From Symsagittifera roscoffensis (lineage: Eukaryota; Xenacoelomorpha; Acoela; Convolutidae), in the NCBI RefSeq assembly GCF_963678635.1, contig NC_087065.1, forward strand, positions 15,196,019 through 15,260,018: DNA of 64,000 nucleotides, given 5' to 3'. Shown in pieces: positions 31,835-44,120 of this stretch. Position 1 is the first letter of the stretch. Every line of letters starts with the position of its first letter. Position numbers and translations under genes: made by a program. The notes below the pieces were generated by a model. It had not been told where the DNA came from, ran no database searches, and saw only the letters and a list, made by a program, of their open reading frames with translations.

Positions 31835-32615
31835 GAACAACTGTAGTCTATGATTTTTTCAAATTGTTCTGGTGCTGACACTACAAGTAGTTTCAGCACT
31901 TACAAATATGTGTCAATGTTAGTGTTGGAATATGATTGATTAGTTAGTATTTTTTTATTGAGATCCTTTTATCAAAAAAATAATTGGCTTATAAATACTA
32001 GTTCAGAACTGATTCCACCTATTCGGGGTTTAGAGAGTTTTTAATTTTTAATTGTTTATTGTAGTGAACGACGGATGAAGTAGTTTTCTTTTAGAAGTTT
32101 GAGCAGTGACTTCTTGAAGTGGGGAGAGATTTAGTTGATGTAGTTGTTTGGGCACTCAGAAGAATATCGTTTGTTCGTATTTCCAATAAGGGTCTCGTTG
32201 ATCCAACAAGGGTGATTGTGTAAAGACTTCAGATCAGATCGATTCAATTATGTGTTGATTTCGTTAAGCTTTGAGCGAGACTACGTGCAGGGTGAAGTTT
32301 GACTTTTCTGCGTGAATTGCCAAGTGACTAGGATCGGTATGTGAGATCAACATCGAGATGTCCATTGGTCTGTTTCAATGGGTTTCCTCTGCTGCAATGT
32401 TGGGTCCATATTTTAAATCCTTTGAGGGTAGTGGCTGCGGCAAAAAATCAAATATATTTTCAACTCCAAAGTTGGCTGCTCGTTCCTTGGGCTTTAAAAC
32501 TTTTTTTACATCACATTGCATTTATATATCGACATCTTATTAGTGAAGTCAGTTTTTAGTCATGATTTATTATTAGTTATTTTTGCAAAAGCGTTTTTAA
32601 TTAGTTCTATTTAAT
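31835..32615 (-). repeat. LTR-like repeat, truncated (L5)
   Basis: Picks up inside the repeat (GAACAACTGTAGTCTATG, as at 22,647) and runs to GCAAAAGCGTTTTTAATTAG (32,590), lacking the tRNA-like part and the intron-side sequence. It directly precedes the minus-strand ORF remnants and is therefore the 3' LTR remnant of the right-hand element. Confidence 0.6.
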
Positions 32616-32894
32616 ATGCGTATGTATTCTAGAAATGGGACTTCGATGGGCTGTATATATTCGAGGGGGATGATTAGTGGGCGGGATTCTTCAATGTCAA
32701 AGGACTTTTCTAGTGTGCAGAATATAAAAATTTATCTGATGGGATCGTAGTTACCGTGTATATTAGTATTTGTCGTACAAAAAATAAAACTTAAAATTTA
32801 AGGTGATGTGTGTTTAGAGTTATTGAATGTGAATCTGTGCAGTGGATTTCGTGATGGTATGTTAGTTATGTAGTGGTGTTGACTGATAAGATTT
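32616..32894 (-). pseudogene. Remnant of the ~150-aa ORF
   Basis: Inverted, decayed relative of 15,763-16,000 and 26,500-26,745, recognisable from GGGCTGTATATATTCG and ATGGGATCGTAGTTACCG. Jumps at about 32,894 into the envelope stalk, so the 265-codon frame, the Ser/Pro ORF and the membrane anchor are deleted here. Confidence 0.5.
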
Positions 32895-35075
32895 TCTTTG
32901 ATGTCCTAAAATATCCGCTGTAATCTTGTGCGTATATATCGGAGAACCCTGTGGTTTCAGCAAGTTTTCTTAATATTGGATTGTGTCCATTTTGAAAAGA
33001 AGTTCTTGAAAGTTTTGTATTCGAACGCGATGTTGTATATGGGATCTAGAGTATAAACCGATTGATTGCAAATCTATGTTTGGGTTACGAGTGATAGCTC
33101 TGATGCTTTCTGGTGAAAATTTCTTTAATGGTGGCATAGGAGTAGTGTATGTGGTGAGAAATTAAACATTATCTTCATTTGAGTTTAGCTGTACAACATT
33201 GCGGCTATTTTCAGATCCACGTGGGACAGCTGTGTCCCAAAAACATATGCGTCTGGAAACGCTGTTGACAAATTGTGATTTTTTTTTGAACATAGGGATA
33301 GTTTTATAGCATCGTTTAAATTCATGGTGATACTTTGTTAGTATATGTGTGATACCAGAGAATATTTCCTTCTTAATCGATAAAATTTGATCTGTTACCT
33401 GATAATGAAAATCCCGCATGAGTTTTTTTTAGTACTGCTAATGCAAGTGATTGTACTTTTTGTGTTCCTTCGAGTTCACATAGCTGATGGCGTGTTTCTA
33501 GTTCGGATAAGGGAATTTCTTGAAAACTAAGTGTATACCATACTGAATTGCGCCAAAGTATGTTTTATTCAAGAGTGATAGTTTTTGTAAGCGTGTGTTG
33601 CCTTGATCTTTTGGGCAAAGTTTTCAACCCAGAAATCCAGCATTTTTCAAAAATATTACTGGGATATAAGATTTTTCGTCGTTAGGACTTTGGTACGGTT
33701 GAGTCGGGTTAGTTATAAATTTTCTTGTTTTCATGTCGAAACTTTTTTTGTACTCGACAAGAATTGCTGAGTATTATGTTTTATAAGGTATTGTAGTATA
33801 TTTGAAATGACTTCAGTTTCAGGTTAGATTTGAAAACGCTTTTTTTTGTTTTCAATTCCATCAATAATTTTTGTAGATTTTTCTAATGGATTTTATTTAA
33901 TGAAGATTTATTTTTTCAAAAGGAATTGATTCATTGAAGTGTTTTTGATGAAAACTAATTTTTCTTGGAGTGGTAGGATTGCAATAACTTTAGTCGTTTT
34001 TGCAAGGTAAGCGTTTTCCTTGATATAATATAGCAGCGTTTGTTAAATTTCGTGTTAATTGTACTTTTCTAATTGAGTTTTCTAATTGAAATAGAAAGGT
34101 TATCAATTCTAAGGTGTGGCATCCAATTTTCATTGGTTAAATCATAACATAATCGTCCGTTTGCGCCGTGGAACGTGTTTTTATTGTCTAGTTTTATATG
34201 ACCTTGGTATCTTTCAAGTTCTGCTTGGTGTGCTGAGTCTGGAAAAACTTGGAAATGTAATAATTTACGATTCGTGCCTTTGTTGCTAGTTAAAATTAAT
34301 TGTTTTGGACGGTTTTCACAGTTTTCGGGGTTAAATGGTAAAAGTCTTTCAATGCTGCTTTGGTAAAAAGATTATTGGTCGAGCATGTTTTTGTTTCCAT
34401 TTGAGACTTGGGAACATTACACTTTTTTTTTTCTTCTGAAAAGTTCGCTGTGAATTTATATCCTGTTAAGGTTGTAGCTCGTGTCTTTGAATAGAGTGTT
34501 GCTACTATTCTTGTTGTTTCTATTTCTTGTGGTTCGAATTCGCATTGAGTTACATGATTCATAACGTATTTATATAGTGTTTTTTGTACATTTTGTTCAC
34601 AATCATACTGGGTAACTACTAGGTCTTGTGGTCTTGTTTGGGGGGAGAGATTTTGATGAGAGGTAGGTTCTAAGAAAACAAGGGGAAAAGATTTAAAGAA
34701 AAATAGTATTAAAAGATATACGTGTAAGATGCATGTGTAGTCCTGAATATGGATTTTAAAGTGTTATATATCCAAGTGCCTTTTTTGTATGCCTGTCGTA
34801 TTTATAGATATAGTTATAGATGGATAATTGGGAGGTAAAAATTGAGTTGTTATATTTGGTGGAGCTAGGGGTAATGGGCAATGAAATAAATTAATTAGTT
34901 TCACTCTTAATTCAAATTTAAGAGTTAAATTGTCTTGTAAAAGAATCTGTATATCGTGTTCTTTTATGTGTTTAGGATATCGTGTCTGTATTGTAATCTG
35001 TTTAGTGCCAAATTATGTAATCTATCGCTGTCAAGATGTTGACCAAATAGGAGAGAGGGTGCAACGAATGTATTC
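32895..35075 (-). pseudogene. env-like: Envelope-like glycoprotein remnant, minus strand
   Basis: Starts at the stalk (33,000-33,100), then a Cys-containing segment (frame 33,162-33,416), the family motif region near 33,460-33,490, and an N-terminal segment (frame 34,296-34,559, VTQCEFEPQEIETTR) matching 6066-6290. The N-terminal helix region lies at 34,830-35,060. Very degraded, no frame longer than 90 codons, membrane anchor missing. Only one stalk unit instead of the two in the left copies. Confidence 0.5.
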
Positions 35076-35866
35076 CAATCTAATCGTAGAGGTATTTTAG
35101 TGGCTAAAAGTTCCCGATATATATCGTCTAAATTTGTAGAGATTTTTAGTGGAAATGTGGTAGTTGGAGTTTGACTTACTGTTGAAGGGTTTGGAGGTTA
35201 AATTTTTTCAACTTGAGTGAATCATTGTGTCATTTGATGTGGAAGACGTTGTAATGAAGTGGGGGGGGGGGGGGTTAAATGGATTTTCACGAATTTGTTC
35301 TGAAGTAGGGGTTAATCCTAAGTAATCTGATTGTATATATGGAGTATTTTGTTGCCAAATTGATTGTAATGGTGGAAGGGTTACTTTAAATTGTATTGCT
35401 GAAAAGATCTAAAGGATTTGGTGATGGTGATTTTTGAATATTAAAATGAACTCTAGGTTCTTCGGGGATGGACTATTTTCCTTTCTATTGTAGACGTTTG
35501 CTTTCAATTTTGACTTGGATGTCTCGTTCTATTAAGGTTTTAAAGGAGAGAAAGATAGATGTTATACGTTGGGTTTTTTTTGTGGTTCGCTTAGAGGTGC
35601 GTGGCGGATTACTTGTATAAAAGGCTCAGATAATAATGCGTGTCTTGTTTCGAATGTGTAGGGATTTCTTGAAAAGAAATGCGGGTAGTTGATTATGGTT
35701 AGTTTGTTTGACTACACGTTGGTGTTGTGGGGAGTTCTTGTCATGTTGTAGTCGGTAGGGGTTGTTCAGTTGGTTGTTGATAAGCAATTTTGGAATTTTC
35801 AACTAATTTTTTTATGAACATAATTTATGTTGTTTTCCTGTTTTTCTTATTCTTCTATGAAATTGA
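35076..35866 (-). pseudogene. Gln/Pro-rich leader region remnant (R1)
   Basis: Counterpart of 4642-5600: the RHALLSEP block is readable near 35,590-35,660. Contains an 11- to 14-G run at 35,262-35,274 in a homopolymer equivalent to the C-run near 5795. Frames broken. Confidence 0.45.
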
Positions 35867-38204
35867 TTGATAAAACTGTTACTAGTGCAAAGGTGATTAT
35901 TGCTTGTTTTATACATTTACATATAGTCAAAATTGAGGAAACGAGGAAGGTGACAAAAATTACGAAAAATAAGAAAGATGTCTTTCTTATAGAATAAAGG
36001 TCTTAACAATTAAATAGTTGTTTAAATATCGTACCCGAGGAGGTGGTCAAGGTTTTTTGAGAAGCTCAGGTAGGCTTTTGTGAGGGAGTGAAAAATTACA
36101 AGAAAACTGCAAAAAATTATGAAAAATGTGGAATTTTTCAAGGGTATCTATGCTAAAAAATGTCTTACGTTGAAAAAAGATTGTGAAAACTGAAGAAAAT
36201 TTTGAAGTTATTGTTTTTAGAAATTGAAATTTTCGAGAAAGAAGCATTTGAGAAATGATTGGTTTCGTCGAAATATTTTTTCTTTGTTGAATTTAAAATC
36301 AATGTGGCCAGATTGTTTTTTGATTTTCGACAAGGGGGTCGGATATGGGAAATTTTTGGTGAGGAGAAGTCTGGAAGTCTGGGATTGAGCTTCCTAGTTT
36401 TCTTTTTATTTAATGGATGGTTCGGCGTTTTGCGAAGTTATGTCTACTTTAGCCTAAATGATGTCGGATTTTGCCTTTAGACTTATTTAATAATTTTCCT
36501 TGGGGCAAATGTGGGGTATAAGTTGTGACAATATTGTTGATTTTGTACCGGTTTAAAGGGAAGGGTTCCAACATTTAAATTTTGCTTATCTTAATTGTCA
36601 AATATGAGCGTGATGCTTATTTTTGACCTGGTGGTCTTTTAGTTATAGTTTCATATTAATTTGAAGTAAGCAATGTGTCGGCTAATGAAGTGGTGTCAAG
36701 CTGAGGTGATGTTTTGAACTCAATCTGATCGGTTGAAATTAAACTAGTTATTCAAGATCTTAAAATTAAACATAGAGAAAAAAAATTTGATGTAGTTTGA
36801 AATAGTCTTAGTAATGTATTTAATTTTTTAGGAAAAGGTTTTTGAAATTCAACTTTTTTAAGTAATTTAAATTGTGGGATGTATTAATTGTCTATTTTTT
36901 GTAGATGTTTGATTTTGGTTTTGACTAGGATGCCTTGATCTATTAAGGTCTTCTTGGGGAGAAGGATAGATGTTGTATGTTGGTTTGTATTGCGGTTCGA
37001 GGTGCATGGCAAACTACGGGTATTAAAGGTTCGGATAGTAACGCGTGTCCTTTGTCAAATGTGTAAGGGTTTTCTTGAAATGAAATTGATGATTGGGGTT
37101 GGTTTATTTGAGTAGACGTTGGTATTGTTGGAAGTTCCTCGGACGTCGTAGTCGGTGGGGATTGTTCTATTGGTTGTTGATTAGCAATTTTGAAATGTTT
37201 GATTTTTTTTTCTTAAAAAAAAATCTTTGTTCTTTATAATATTCTCCCATAAAATTGTTTAAGAGGATTGTTGCTAATGCAAAATGGTTTCTTGCTTTTT
37301 TTATACTTTTACATATTGTTAGAATTAGGGAAACTAGATGGGTGACAAAAATACTGTAAGAAGAAGGATGTCTTTTTTGTTGAATAGATGTCTCAACATT
37401 TACGTAGTTATTGAATTGTCTTACCTGAGGAGGTGGTCAAGCATTATTGCAAAATTGAAGTAGGCTTTGGTTAGGGAATGAAAAAATTCGAAAAAACTGC
37501 AAAAAAATTATTAAGAAGAGGAGGATTATTTCGAGGGTGTCTAGCATAAAAAATCTACCGAATTGAAAAAAGATTGAAAAAATTGAAGGAAAGTTTAATA
37601 ATTGTTGTCTTGAGAATTCGACCTGTTTGAGAAAGAAGCATTTGAAATTTGATTCGGTTCGTCGAAACTTTTTTTACTTTCTGAGTCGAAAATTGAGTGT
37701 GGTCGGATTGTTTAATAATTTTTGACAAGTGGGCTGGATATATGTAGTTTTTGGTCGAGGCAAGTTTGGAGGTCTAGGATTGAGCTTCCTAAATTTGTAT
37801 TTATTTTTGATGATTGGGGGTATTCAGGAATTATATGTTTTTTAGGCTAAATGATCAGGTCGTATTTTTGCTTTAAGTTTCTTCAGTATTTTTCCTTGGG
37901 GGAAATTTGGAGTGTAAGTTGAGACATTTTTGTTGGATTTTGTTTATTTCAGTTGTCAATTATGAGCGTGTTGCCTTTTTTTTACCCGAAGGTCTTTAAG
38001 TTATAGTTTGAAGTGAGCAATGTCTCGGCTAAGGAAGTGCTGTCAGAATGGGGTGAAGTTTAGATAGATTCTGATTGACTGAAATTGATCTAGTTGTTTA
38101 AGAGTGGTAGCATGAAATCTGAAAAGGAGAAGAAAAACCGACGAAAATTTTAAAATGTTTAAAAATGATTAATTATTTTAAAAGGGGTTTTTGAAATTCA
38201 TTAT
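35867..38204 (-). pseudogene. Membrane ORF, spacer and leader remnants, two rounds (R1)
   Basis: Two successive rounds of [Gln/Pro leader]-[two-segment membrane frame]-[spacer]. The membrane frames, at about 35,840-35,985 and 37,240-37,400, read CKCIKQAIITFALVT and CKSIKKA--HFALAT in minus orientation, matching the 62-codon ORF. The first spacer ends in a cut integrase tail near 36,880 (TTGTGGGATGTATT) and jumps back to leader sequence, which marks a local tandem duplication of about 1.35 kb. Confidence 0.55.
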
Positions 38205-38765
38205 TTCATTATTCTGTAATAGTTTTGATTGTGGGATGAAATTTTTGTAATCTTTTTGTGGTTGACTTCGGAGTCGTGATAATTGTGGTTGTTGTGAAAT
38301 GTCTTTTGTTTCCTGTGGTAACAGTTTTTCTTCTAATTTTCAATTTATTTTTGTTTTTGAGGTACTTGTCTATTACTTTTTCTGTGAAGGTTTGGTGTGG
38401 TATTTCTAACTTCTGTATTTTTTTATTCTTATTATTGTGTTGATAAATGTATGTTTTGATTTTGTTGATGATTATCATCTGAGTTGCTGTGGACAATTTT
38501 TAGTCCTGTAAAGGAGTATAACTGAGTTTATTCGCGAAGAGCATAATCGTTTGGGTAATATGGTAAAAGAATATTTCGATGTTGAATTATTTCTTTTTTA
38601 TACAATAAGTTTGTATGTTACATCAGTGGGTTTATAAAGGGTTTCAAGTGGTCCTTTTCAGATTGGTTGTATTTTTTTGGACTTTCCTTTTCTTTTACAA
38701 AACTTGGCATTAAGCATATGTTTCAATTTTTAAGTTTGTAGCTGGTGTGAATCGTGAATTTATTT
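38205..38765 (-). pseudogene. pol (IN C-term): Integrase C-terminal GPY region (R1, first)
   Basis: Minus-strand counterpart of 3135-3620: 95-codon Lys/Thr-rich tail frame (38,209-38,496) and GPY region around 38,580-38,680. Ends at about 38,765 where leader sequence (38,806 TTTTTGGATGTC) restarts. Confidence 0.55.
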
Positions 38766-39780
38766 GTGATTGAACATTTTGTCTTTGTTGTAATTTTCTA
38801 TTTTTGGATGTCTTGTTTTATTAAAATTTGGTTGGAGAGAAACATAGATTTCATACGTTGGTTCGTATTGTGTTTGCTTAGAGGTGCGTGGCGGAATACT
38901 GCTATCAAAGGTTCAGATAATAACACAAGTTTTTCTTCGAATGTGTAGAGATTTTCTTGAAAAAAATGCGTGTTTATGATCGAGATTGGTTTTTTTGACT
39001 AGACGTTGGTGTTTTTGGGAGTTGTTGTGATGTCGTAGTCGGTAGATTTTGTTGCGTAGGTTATTGATTAGTAATTTTAGAATGTTTCAACTGTTTTGTT
39101 TAGGAAAAAAATCTAAATTGTTTAAAGTTTTTTTCTAAAAAAATGATTAAGAGGGTTGTTGCAAAAGGTGATTATTACCCTTTTTATACATTTACATATT
39201 GTCAAAATTTGGCAAACGAGGAAAGTGACAAAATTTAAGAAAAAAAGAAAGATGTCTAGGTTAGGTAGGCTTTTATGAGGGAGTGAAAAATTATTTTAAA
39301 AAAAACTGCAAAAAATTATGAAAAAGGGGAGGATTATTTCAAGGTTATCCATGCAAAAAAAATACCTAGTTGAAAAAAGATTGTGAAAACTGATAAAAAA
39401 ATTTTGAAGTTACTGTTGTTAGAAATTGAAATGTTCGAGAAATGATTTGTTCCGTCGAAATATTTATTACTTGTTGAATTTAAAATCGATGTGGCCAGAT
39501 TGTTTTTTGATTTTCGACAAGTGGGTTGGAAATGGGAAAATTTGGTTGAGAGAAGTCTGGAGATCTAGGAATGAACTTCTTAGTTTTTTTTTTATTGGAT
39601 GGTTTGGGGTTTTGCGAAGTTATATCGACTTTAGCCTAAATGATCACGTCGGATTTTGTCTTAAGACATTTTTAACAGGATTTTTATATAAAAATGGAGA
39701 AAAAATGAAAAGTTTGACAAACAAAATTGTCAATTAATGTATTTAAATAATTTGGAAGGGGTTTCTGCAATTCAAAATTT
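38766..39780 (-). pseudogene. Leader, membrane ORF and spacer remnant, third round (R1)
   Basis: Third copy of the same block within R1, shorter by an internal deletion near 39,250. Leader piece at 38,806-39,070, membrane-frame remnant near 39,150-39,250, spacer to 39,780. No coding capacity. Confidence 0.5.
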
Positions 39781-40304
39781 TTAAAAAATTTTAGATTGCG
39801 GGATGAAAATTTGTAATATGTTCGTGGTTGACTTCGGAGTCGTGACTTTACTTTTGTTTTCTGTTAAATCTTTTCTTCTTATTTATGATTCATCTTTTGT
39901 TTTTGAGGTACTTGTCTATTACTTTTTCTGTGAAGTTTTGGTGTGGTATTTCTAACTTCTGTATTTTTTCATTCTAATCATTGTGTTGATTAATGTATGT
40001 TTTGATTTTGTTGATGATTATCATCTGAGTTGCTGTGGACAATTTTTAGTCCTGTATAAGAGTATAACTGTGTTTATTCGCCGAGAGCATAATCATTTGG
40101 GTAATGTGGTAACAGATTATTCGATGTTGAATTATTTCTTTTTTTCTAATCAATAACTTTGTATGTTACATCAGTGGGTTTATAAATAATTTGAAGTGGT
40201 CCTTTTTGGATTGGTTGTAACTTATTGGATATTCCTTTTTGTTTTACAAAACTTGGTATTAAGACATATGTTCCAATTTTTAAGTTTGTAGCTAGTGTGA
40301 ATCG
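39781..40304 (-). pseudogene. pol (IN C-term): Integrase C-terminal GPY region (R1, second)
   Basis: Second integrase tail of R1, running to the position equivalent to 3138 in the left copy. It then meets the scar of the deleted core. Confidence 0.5.
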
Positions 40305-40357
40305 TGGCTACACAATGTTTCTAGGCAACTCCAAATTTGGCTACACAATGTTTCTAG
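40305..40357. repeat. 33-bp-period duplication replacing the integrase core (R1)
   Basis: TGGCTACACAATGTTTCTAG at 40,305-40,324 and again at 40,338-40,357. It sits exactly where about 570 bases equivalent to 2565-3137 (second catalytic Asp and Glu) are gone. R3 has the same scar at 60,424-60,476. Confidence 0.75.
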
Positions 40358-40760
40358 AGTGTTGTGTATGCGTAATAAGCGTTACAATGAGGTACAGGGT
40401 TGAGTGCTACGTTGTGGGTAAATGCATCAACTAGTACTATTTTGTATGAATTTCCTTCTGAAGAGGGCGATAAAAGGTTTTTTGTGTCAAATGAAGTTCT
40501 GCGTAGGAAAAATAAGCTTTGTCCTTTAAAGTCTTGTTTTTCTGCTAATTGTTTCTAGTATGGTTATGCTGTATTTGATTGACATGTTATACAATCATTA
40601 CATAAAATTTTCATCCAAACTGGTGCATTTGGAAAGTAAAAAGTTCGAAAAAAACTGAAGTATGCTTTTTCTGGTCCTGCATGTCCTTTTGTATTTAAGC
40701 AATGTGAAATATGGAATGCTAAGAGTATCATGCTTAATGGTAGGCTTGTTACTTTTAAAT
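40358..40760 (-). pseudogene. pol (IN N-term): Integrase N-terminal zinc finger and first core Asp (R1)
   Basis: In minus orientation: HISHCLNTKGHAGPEKAYF, then CNDCITC, a His2Cys2 zinc finger better preserved than in the left copy, then the start of the core with LVDAFTHYVALNP (Asp codon 40,426-40,428). The core is then cut by the 33-bp scar. Frames change several times. Confidence 0.6.
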
Positions 40761-41590
40761 CACGGGTTTGATATCCAAGATATCATTACTCTCATTTATT
40801 GTTGTGTTATTAACTTTAAAAAAAAGTCTAAGGAGCGTTTTATTTCCTAAAATTGTGATATCTGCTTTCACAAGTTTTGCTTTATATTTATGCCAAGATT
40901 TGAGTTGTCTAATGACTGGGTTAAATTTTTGCAGTTTTTATAGTAGTTCTAGTGTTTTTTCTTCTGTAGCTGGTAGAAAAATGTTTTTAATGTCTGTTTT
41001 CGAGAGATGCATAGTATCTATAGGGACATGTAACTTAAAAATTTGATTTATAGAGTATTTCGAGGCTAAACTGGGGGTCCTGATAAAATTTAGTTTTTCA
41101 GTTAAATTTTTTTTCTAATAAAAGAAATAGTTTTCTCCCGATCATTTTTTTGCTTAAAAGGTTTTTGTTTTGTGTTCATTTCGATCTATGTGAGTATGCT
41201 TTCTGTTTAAAAGTAGATAGTGCTAAAAGGTATACTTCGTAATGATTGTTTCGAACAGTGTTTTTTTCTGTAGCTGGTTTCAAAATGTTTTCAGTTTCTG
41301 TTTTTGAGAGATGTATACTATCTAACGGGAAATTCAAATTAAGAAGTTAATTTAAATTGTATCTCGAGTCTAAACCTGGGGGTCCTGAGAAAATTTATTT
41401 TATCAGTTGAATTGTTTTTCTAATAAAGGAATTAGATTTTCCTATACAATTTTGTTTAAGTGGTTTTTGTTGTTTGTTGATGTTGATCCATGTTGAGTAT
41501 AATATCGGTTTAGATGTAGTTTGTCCTAATAGGTATAATTTGTCATGATTGATTTGACAATCTAGGTATAATCAGAAATGTAGTAAAAAA
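40761..41590 (-). pseudogene. pol (linker): RH-integrase linker, duplicated (R1)
   Basis: Two similar linker copies (about 40,955-41,265 and 41,266-41,590), each with TCTGTAGCTGGT and TATACTTCGTAATGATTG-type landmarks. The linker is also the part where jumps into new pol modules occur at 42,905, 47,508, 50,590 and 53,800. Confidence 0.5.
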
Positions 41591-42915
41591 TTTTATTTAT
41601 GCATTGTCATGATCGGTTTTTACTGCAAATTTTGATTCTAATCGTGGTGATGTTTCACCTTTTGCAAGACAGAACTTTACGTTTTGTAGTAATTCTACTG
41701 TCGTTTCTCGTGTTTTTAAATCAGGTAGTGTATTTTGGCTTAGTGTATCTGGCTAGGCCAAGTTTTTTCCTGCTGTCCCCATACTATATGTAATTTTGAG
41801 AATTTCATCAAAATTAGTTGAAATGTATAAACTCTATGGTTTGGGTTTGATTTTTGTGTGAATAGGAAAATTATAGGTTTGTGATCTGTATGATGGATGT
41901 TTTGACCAAATAAATAAAAATTCATATTCGGTGAGAGTATATATTTTAGCTGTGCATTCTCTTATGAGTGTGGAGAGTCTAAGCTTGGCTTGTGTAAATA
42001 ATGCTAAATTTTCTGAGATAAATTTTATTTAAGTTGTACTTTTGTGTGATTGTAACAATGCTGCGCCAATTCCAAAGTTTGAACGTCACGCATAGCGTAA
42101 AATGGTTGATCTGGGTCTGGGATCGTATTTGATATTTGTTCAGTGAGGAGAGTTTTTATTTCGTCAAAACTTTTTTGATGTTCTTCTGTCCATTCAAATT
42201 TATTTTGTTGTCTAATTATATTATAAAACGGTCATAAAATAACTGCACTTTATAGACATATTTACTTACAAAATTACGCATTACAAAAAATTCCTGGAAA
42301 TATTTCTTTTTGATGGAGGTTGAAGTTTTAATATAGCATCTATGCGAAATCTTTATCGGGTGGTCGTGTTTCCTTCACAAATAAGTCCGAGGATTTTAAC
42401 AGGGTTTAAAAAATATGATTTGTCAGGGGCTGCTTTCAAAATTTTATAAGTAAGACTTGGTGATTTTCATCTAATACTTTAAGCATTTTGTGTTTAGTAT
42501 GTGATTGCATAAAAGTATGGTCTAGATAGGTTATCACATTTTACTGAGAACAAGTGTTCAAAAATTTTTGCTCATAAATGCAGAAAAAGCTGCTGATTCT
42601 ATAGAACTGCAAAAAGAAGTCTATTAATTTCGTATTGTTGATATCAACTGACCATTTGCGTTAGGCGTCGTGATTGTTCGTCTAGTGGCGTTTGATTGTA
42701 AGCGTTGTTCATGTCAGCTGTTGTAAAGTATTGTCCATTTAATTTTGTGAGTATCACTTTAATTGGTTCTATAGGCTAATTACATTTGGATTCAACTATA
42801 GTAGAGTGAATTAGGATATCTTGCGACCAAAAAATTTTTTAGTTTATCATCTTTAGCGAGAATGATAACGGGATTTATAAATGTGTTTCCATTTGCATGT
42901 TCTAAACTTTGAGGT
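41591..42915 (-). pseudogene. pol (RT-RH): RNase H and RT module, YLDH type (R1)
   Basis: RNase H piece 41,740-42,110 (TDHKPIIFLFTQKS), RT to 42,905. The catalytic motif (42,517-42,531) reads Y-L-D-H: second Asp replaced by His. Multiple frameshifts. At 42,905 the N-terminal RT is cut (GTTTCCATTTGCATGTTCTA) and linker sequence of another module begins. Confidence 0.7.
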
Positions 42916-44120
42916 CCTGATAAAATTTATTTTATCAATTAAATTTTTTTTCTAATAAAAGAAATAGTTCTTTCCTGGTCATTTTTTTGTTTAAGTGGCT
43001 TTTGTTGTTTGTTTTTTTTTCGATCTATGTTGAGTATGGTTTCTGTTTAAATGTAGATAGTCCTAAGAGGTATACTTCGTAATGATTGGTTTGACAACCT
43101 ATGTATAATGTTGTAAAAATATTGTAAAAGTTTTTATTTATGCATTGTCATGATTGGTTTTTACTGCAAATTTTCATTCTAATCGTGGTGAGGTTTCACC
43201 TTCAAGACAGAACTTTAAGTTTTGTGGTAATTTTATTGTAAATTTTCGTGTTAATAAATCAGGTAGTGTATTTCGGCTGAGTGTATATGACAAGGCCAAG
43301 CTTTTTTCTGCTGTCCATACTGTATGTGAATTGGGGAATTTCAACAAAATTAAACGAAATGTATAAACTCTATGGTTTGGGTTTGATTTTTGTGTGAATA
43401 GGAGAATTATAGGTTTGTGATCTGTAATTAGAACTGTTGGATTTTTTGATCAAATAATTAAAAATTCATATTCAGTAAGAGTATATATTATAGCTGTGCA
43501 TTCTCTCATGAGTGTGGAGAGTCTAAGCTCGGCTTGTGCAAATAATCCTAAATTTGTTGAGATACGTTTTGTTTTGTTTCTACCTTTGTGTGATTGTAAC
43601 AAGGCTGCGTCAATTCCAAAATTTGAAGTGTCACACATAGCGTAAAATGGTTGATATGGGTATGGGATCGTGTTTGATATCTGTTCAGTGAGGAGAGTTT
43701 TTTTTCTTCAAAACGTTTTTGATGTTCTACTGACCATTCAAAACTATTTTGTTGTCCAAGTACATTTTAAAACAGTCCTAAAAATAACTGCATTTCATAG
43801 ACATAGTTACTTACAAAGTACAGCATTACAAAAAAATCCTAGACATATTTTTTTTGATGGAGGTTGATATTTAAATATAGCATCTATGAGAAATTTTAAT
43901 TGGATGGTTGTTTTTCCTTCAAAAATGAGTCTAAGGATTTTAACACGGGTGAAAAAAATGTGATTTGTCAGGGGCTGCTTTCAAAAGTTTATAAGTAAGA
44001 TTTGGTGATAATCATCTAATACTTCAAGCATTTCGTGTTTTGTTTGTGATTGCATAAAAGTATCGTCTAGATAGTTTATCACATTTTACTGAGAATAAGT
44101 GTTCAAAAAGTTTCGCTAGC
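42905..44120 (-). pseudogene. pol (RT-RH): RNase H and partial RT module, YLDD type (R1)
   Basis: RNase H frame 43,450-43,638 retains the catalytic Glu (LMRECTAII) and the first Asp (CDTSNFGI). RT motif at 44,062-44,076 is an intact Y-L-D-D. RT is truncated at 44,120, fused to the membrane-ORF end of block R2. Confidence 0.68.

Larger units (their letters stand above)
35867..44120 (-). repeat. Array block R1 (8.25 kb)
   Basis: First of three array blocks, delimited by the sequence TTGATAAAACTGTTACTAG at 35,867. The segment 35,867 to about 42,905 is collinear with R3 at a constant offset of 20,119; 35,867-39,180 is collinear with R2 at an offset of about 8,255. Right boundary is the RT-to-membrane-ORF breakpoint at 44,120/44,121. 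Confidence 0.75.

Noticed and set aside
31472-31899. Frames running through the N stretch
   Set aside because: Open only because the 200 N contain no stop codons; only the part before 31,635 is real sequence.
35262-35274. G-run as a G-quadruplex or telomere-like element
   Set aside because: Single homopolymer matching the C-run of the left copies; consistent with slippage, no repeated G-tract spacing.
38258-38443. Plus-strand frames rich in Val/Phe/Leu across 36-62 kb (for example 38,258, 46,513, 58,376)
   Set aside because: Shadows of the minus-strand integrase tail and spacer. Their apparent conservation is explained by duplication of the whole block.
40305-40357. CRISPR-like or satellite array at the doubled TGGCTACACAATG motif
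   Set aside because: Only two units, in a eukaryotic retroelement remnant; it is a duplication scar.
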